A DNA stretch of 7,913 nt from assembly GCA_958449715.1 (NCBI GenBank), contig CAUDIU010000078.1, positions 1 through 7,913 on the forward strand. Direction: 5' to 3'. Every line of letters begins with the position of its first letter. The first letter of the stretch is position 1. The position numbers were made by a program, and so were the translations under genes. Source of the stretch: an uncultured Clostridium sp. (GTDB lineage Bacteria > Cyanobacteriota > Vampirovibrionia > Gastranaerophilales > Gastranaerophilaceae). The notes beneath the pieces are model-generated. The model had not been told where the DNA came from. It did no database searches and worked only from the letters and a program-made list of their open reading frames with translations. Of this stretch, positions 5,820 through 7,913 are shown piece by piece.

Positions 5820-6401
5820 ATGAAAAAAGCTTTTTTACTAGCTACAATTTTGTTTATTTCTGTAATCTCAACAGCATGTATAAATAATTTTGCTGTGCAA
5901 GAGTTAAATAATAAAGCTCAAGATTTTATGGAAAAAGGCGATTATGCTTCTGCTATTGAAAGATTAAAGTCTAGTGTTGATTTAGACGGCAGTATATTTG
6001 AAACTCAGTATAATTTAGCTGTTGCTTATACAAAAGCAGAAGACTATGCGAATGCAATTAAAACTTATAATGATGCTATAAAATTAAATCCTGATTTCCC
6101 TGATGCATATTATTCTTTAGCTGTTTGTGAAGAAAATTTAGCTAAGGATATTATTGCCGGAAATGTTAAAGTTAATGAAGATGATTCAATTGAGAAAGTT
6201 GAAAAATCTGAAGATGATACAGATATTAAAGAAATTAAGTTATCTGAAAATGCTTCTAAAATGTTGACAACTCTTTTAAATAATTCAATTTCTGATTATC
6301 AGATATATTTAGATAAAGATAGCTCAGTTGATGATAGAAAGTATGTTGAGGATAAAATAAAGGAACTTCAAATGCTCCTTGCAAAAAATTCAGTGAAGTA
6401 G
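5820..6401 (+). CDS. TPR-repeat lipoprotein
   Basis: A 193-residue predicted lipoprotein. Residues 1-19 form a signal peptide (KK, then a hydrophobic core AFLLATILFISVIS) ending in the lipobox-like STAC, with C20 as the lipidated cysteine; Ser at -3 is less usual than Leu. Two clear tetratricopeptide repeats follow at about 26-59 (AQDFMEKGDYASAIERLKSSVDL) and 60-93 (YNLAVAYTKAEDYANAIKTY, then IKLNP). A third begins at 94 (DAYYSLAVCEENLAKD) but is interrupted by an acidic stretch (about 117-138, EDDSIEKVEKSEDDTD) before helices resume at 144-190. TPRs bind other proteins, so it is probably a scaffold at a membrane surface facing outside the cytoplasm; its partner is unknown. It has its own likely promoter and is followed after 4 bases by lgt, whose enzyme would lipidate it. 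Confidence 0.82.
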   Translation: MKKAFLLATILFISVISTACINNFAVQELNNKAQDFMEKGDYASAIERLKSSVDLDGSIFETQYNLAVAYTKAEDYANAIKTYNDAIKLNPDFPDAYYSLAVCEENLAKDIIAGNVKVNEDDSIEKVEKSEDDTDIKEIKLSENASKMLTTLLNNSISDYQIYLDKDSSVDDRKYVEDKIKELQMLLAKNSVK

Positions 6402-6405
6402 TCTA

Positions 6406-7194
6406 ATGTTTCAATCTCCGGCAGAAGTTGCATTTAATATTTTTGGATTTCCTGTTTATTATTATGGAATAATACTTGCCTTAGCTATTTTTATAGGAGT
6501 TTATGCTTCTTATTTTTTATATAAAAAGTTTTACGGATTAGATAAAGCTTCTTGTATAATGGATTTTGCTCCGTATTTAATAATTATTGGCATAATTGGT
6601 GCAAGGTTATATTATTGTCTTGTAAATTATTCTTATTATATTGAAAATCCTTTGGAAATTTTTTATATAAGACAGGGTGGTTTATCTATTCATGGGGTTA
6701 TAATTATTGGAATTTTGACTTTATTTGCTTTTTCAAAAATTTATAAAATGTCTTTTTTGAAACTTATTGATGTCTTTTTATGTGGAACGGCATTAGGACA
6801 ATGTATTGGAAGATGGGGAAATTTCTTCAATTCAGAGGCTTTTGGAACTCCTACTAATCTTCCTTGGAAATTGTTTATCCCGCTTTCTCAAAGACCAGCT
6901 CAATATGTTAAATTTGAATATTTTCACCCGACTTTTTTGTATGAAAGTATATTGGATTTAATAATATTTTTGATACTTTTAGCAATTTTTAAAAGATGTT
7001 CTAAACATCCCGGTATTATTGCTTGTACATATTTAATTTTATATTCATTTGTAAGAATTTTTGTTGAACATTTTAGAATTGACAGTGTTCTAAATATTTA
7101 TGGTTATCCTGTGGCACAATTAGTTTCTCTTTTAATAATATTATTTGCTTCTGTATTTATGGTTTTTCTAATATATAAAGATAACGCAAAGTAA
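6406..7194 (+). CDS. lgt: Phosphatidylglycerol-prolipoprotein diacylglyceryl transferase
   Basis: Lgt is the inner-membrane enzyme that moves diacylglycerol from phosphatidylglycerol to the lipobox cysteine, the first step of lipoprotein maturation. At 262 residues it is of family length and has about seven hydrophobic membrane segments. Key motifs are present: YYGIILALAIFIG near the N-terminus, GARLYY (65-70), GGLSIHG (91-97, with H96 matching the conserved His of E. coli Lgt), the Lgt signature GRWGNFFNSEAFG (135-147, R136 matching the essential Arg), HPTFLYES, and FVRIFVEHFRID near the C-terminus carrying the second conserved Arg. The start is ATG 6406, four bases after the lipoprotein gene, with only a weak ribosome-binding site; coupling with the upstream gene is likely. 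Confidence 0.96.
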   Translation: MFQSPAEVAFNIFGFPVYYYGIILALAIFIGVYASYFLYKKFYGLDKASCIMDFAPYLIIIGIIGARLYYCLVNYSYYIENPLEIFYIRQGGLSIHGVIIIGILTLFAFSKIYKMSFLKLIDVFLCGTALGQCIGRWGNFFNSEAFGTPTNLPWKLFIPLSQRPAQYVKFEYFHPTFLYESILDLIIFLILLAIFKRCSKHPGIIACTYLILYSFVRIFVEHFRIDSVLNIYGYPVAQLVSLLIILFASVFMVFLIYKDNAK

Positions 7195-7231
7195 CATTGA
7201 TTTTTTTTATTATTTGTCATTAAATTAAGGT

Positions 7232-7913
7232 ATGGAAAACAACTTACCCCAAAATAAAAAAGCTCTTTTTTGGTTAAGTGGAGCTCATTTTATAAACGAT
7301 ATTTATACAGGTGTATTAAATCCTATTATGCCTTTCATTGCAGCAAAAATAGGAATTTCAATGGCTATTGCAACAATAATATTGACAATATCTCATATAT
7401 TTTCATCTCTTTTGCAGCCGTTATTCGGATTTTTTGCTGATAATATAGTAAAACGTTCTTTTATATTTTGGGGATTGATTTTATCATCAATATTTATTCC
7501 TTTATCGGCTTTGGCTCATAATCCGTTTATTTTAGTATTATTTATTATATTCGGTAGTATTGGCTCAAGTCTTTTCCACCCTCAAGCTCTTGGTTTTGCT
7601 TCTAAGTTTGCTCAGAAGGATTCAGCAGGGAAATCAATGGCTGTTTTTGTAGCGATGGGAACTTTAGGTTATTCAATGGGACCAGTTGTTTCATCTGCTA
7701 TTACACAGTTTTTAGGAATGCCTAAAATGCCTTTAATGACTTTTTTAGGTATTATTTGGGCATTGATAATGTTTTCTTTCGTGCCAAAACTTTCTTTATC
7801 TGAAAAAGTTATTAATAAGATTAATTTTAAAACTGCTTTTAAACGTATTTTAACTAATAGAAAATTAAATATTTTAAATGTTAATACTGATTTAATTATA
7901 TTTAAAATGTTTA
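7232..7913 (+). CDS. MFS transporter, fosmidomycin-resistance (Fsr)-like, N-terminal half (partial)
   Basis: The frame opens at ATG 7232 and stays open to the right edge, giving 227 residues of a membrane transporter. Six hydrophobic segments form the N-terminal half of a major facilitator protein. Recognisable pieces are WLSGAHFINDIYTGVLNPIMPF in helix 1, SSLLQPLFGFFADN at the helix 2-3 loop (the MFS motif A position), and GSSLFHPQALGFASKFA at helix 4, followed by GTLGYSMGPVV in helix 5. These resemble Fsr-type exporters such as E. coli Fsr, but the true substrate cannot be read from sequence. The start follows lgt by 37 bases; AAGG lies only one base from the ATG, closer than usual, yet the next Met (residue 33) would lose helix 1. 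It may be co-transcribed with lgt, as no hairpin terminator lies between. Confidence 0.85.
   Translation, partial: MENNLPQNKKALFWLSGAHFINDIYTGVLNPIMPFIAAKIGISMAIATIILTISHIFSSLLQPLFGFFADNIVKRSFIFWGLILSSIFIPLSALAHNPFILVLFIIFGSIGSSLFHPQALGFASKFAQKDSAGKSMAVFVAMGTLGYSMGPVVSSAITQFLGMPKMPLMTFLGIIWALIMFSFVPKLSLSEKVINKINFKTAFKRILTNRKLNILNVNTDLIIFKMF

Noticed and set aside
7195..7231. Intrinsic terminator between lgt and the transporter gene
   Set aside because: A run of eight Ts is present but no inverted repeat precedes it.
1..7913. CRISPR array, insertion sequence, tRNA or rRNA gene
   Set aside because: No direct-repeat array, transposase-like frame or cloverleaf/rRNA-like sequence was seen; nearly all the window is protein-coding.

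Overview
This low-GC window (roughly 30% G+C by eye) carries two divergent gene sets separated by a short promoter region near 5710-5819. The leftward set fills positions 5709 to 1 and is packed like one operon. In transcription order it holds: a lone ClpX-type zinc-finger protein; a HEAT-like protein of unknown function, apparently split by a frameshift; ruvX (yqgF); a DUF1292/YrzB acidic protein; a four-repeat Clp N-domain protein; a two-repeat Clp N-domain protein; tilS; hpt; and the first codons of a further gene. The rightward set holds a TPR lipoprotein, lgt, and the first half of an MFS transporter of the fosmidomycin-resistance (Fsr) type that runs off the right edge.

The organism is a bacterium with lipoprotein processing and an AT-rich genome that uses TTG starts freely. 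The ruvX-DUF1292 pair is familiar from Firmicutes. The overall mix also fits AT-rich, gut-type non-photosynthetic Cyanobacteria (Gastranaerophilales/Melainabacteria). That placement is inference from style and content; no marker here proves it, and a Clostridia-like Firmicute is the main alternative.

The notable theme is that three genes of the leftward operon encode substrate- or adaptor-binding domains of Clp unfoldases (one ClpX zinc-binding domain, three ClpC-type N-domains in two proteins) with no AAA+ ATPase or ClpP in view. They sit beside housekeeping genes for tRNA-Ile2 lysidine formation (tilS), purine salvage (hpt) and Holliday junction/rRNA processing (ruvX). They could act as adaptors or competitors of a Clp protease encoded elsewhere.

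Two genes look broken. The four-repeat Clp N-domain gene meets an in-frame TGA inside its last repeat, and recognisable repeat sequence continues in the same frame beyond it. The HEAT-like gene appears as two overlapping reading frames that join smoothly if one base is skipped near 4525-4532. Either true decay/strain variation or sequence error could explain them. No RNA genes, insertion sequences, CRISPR arrays or clear intrinsic terminators were seen.
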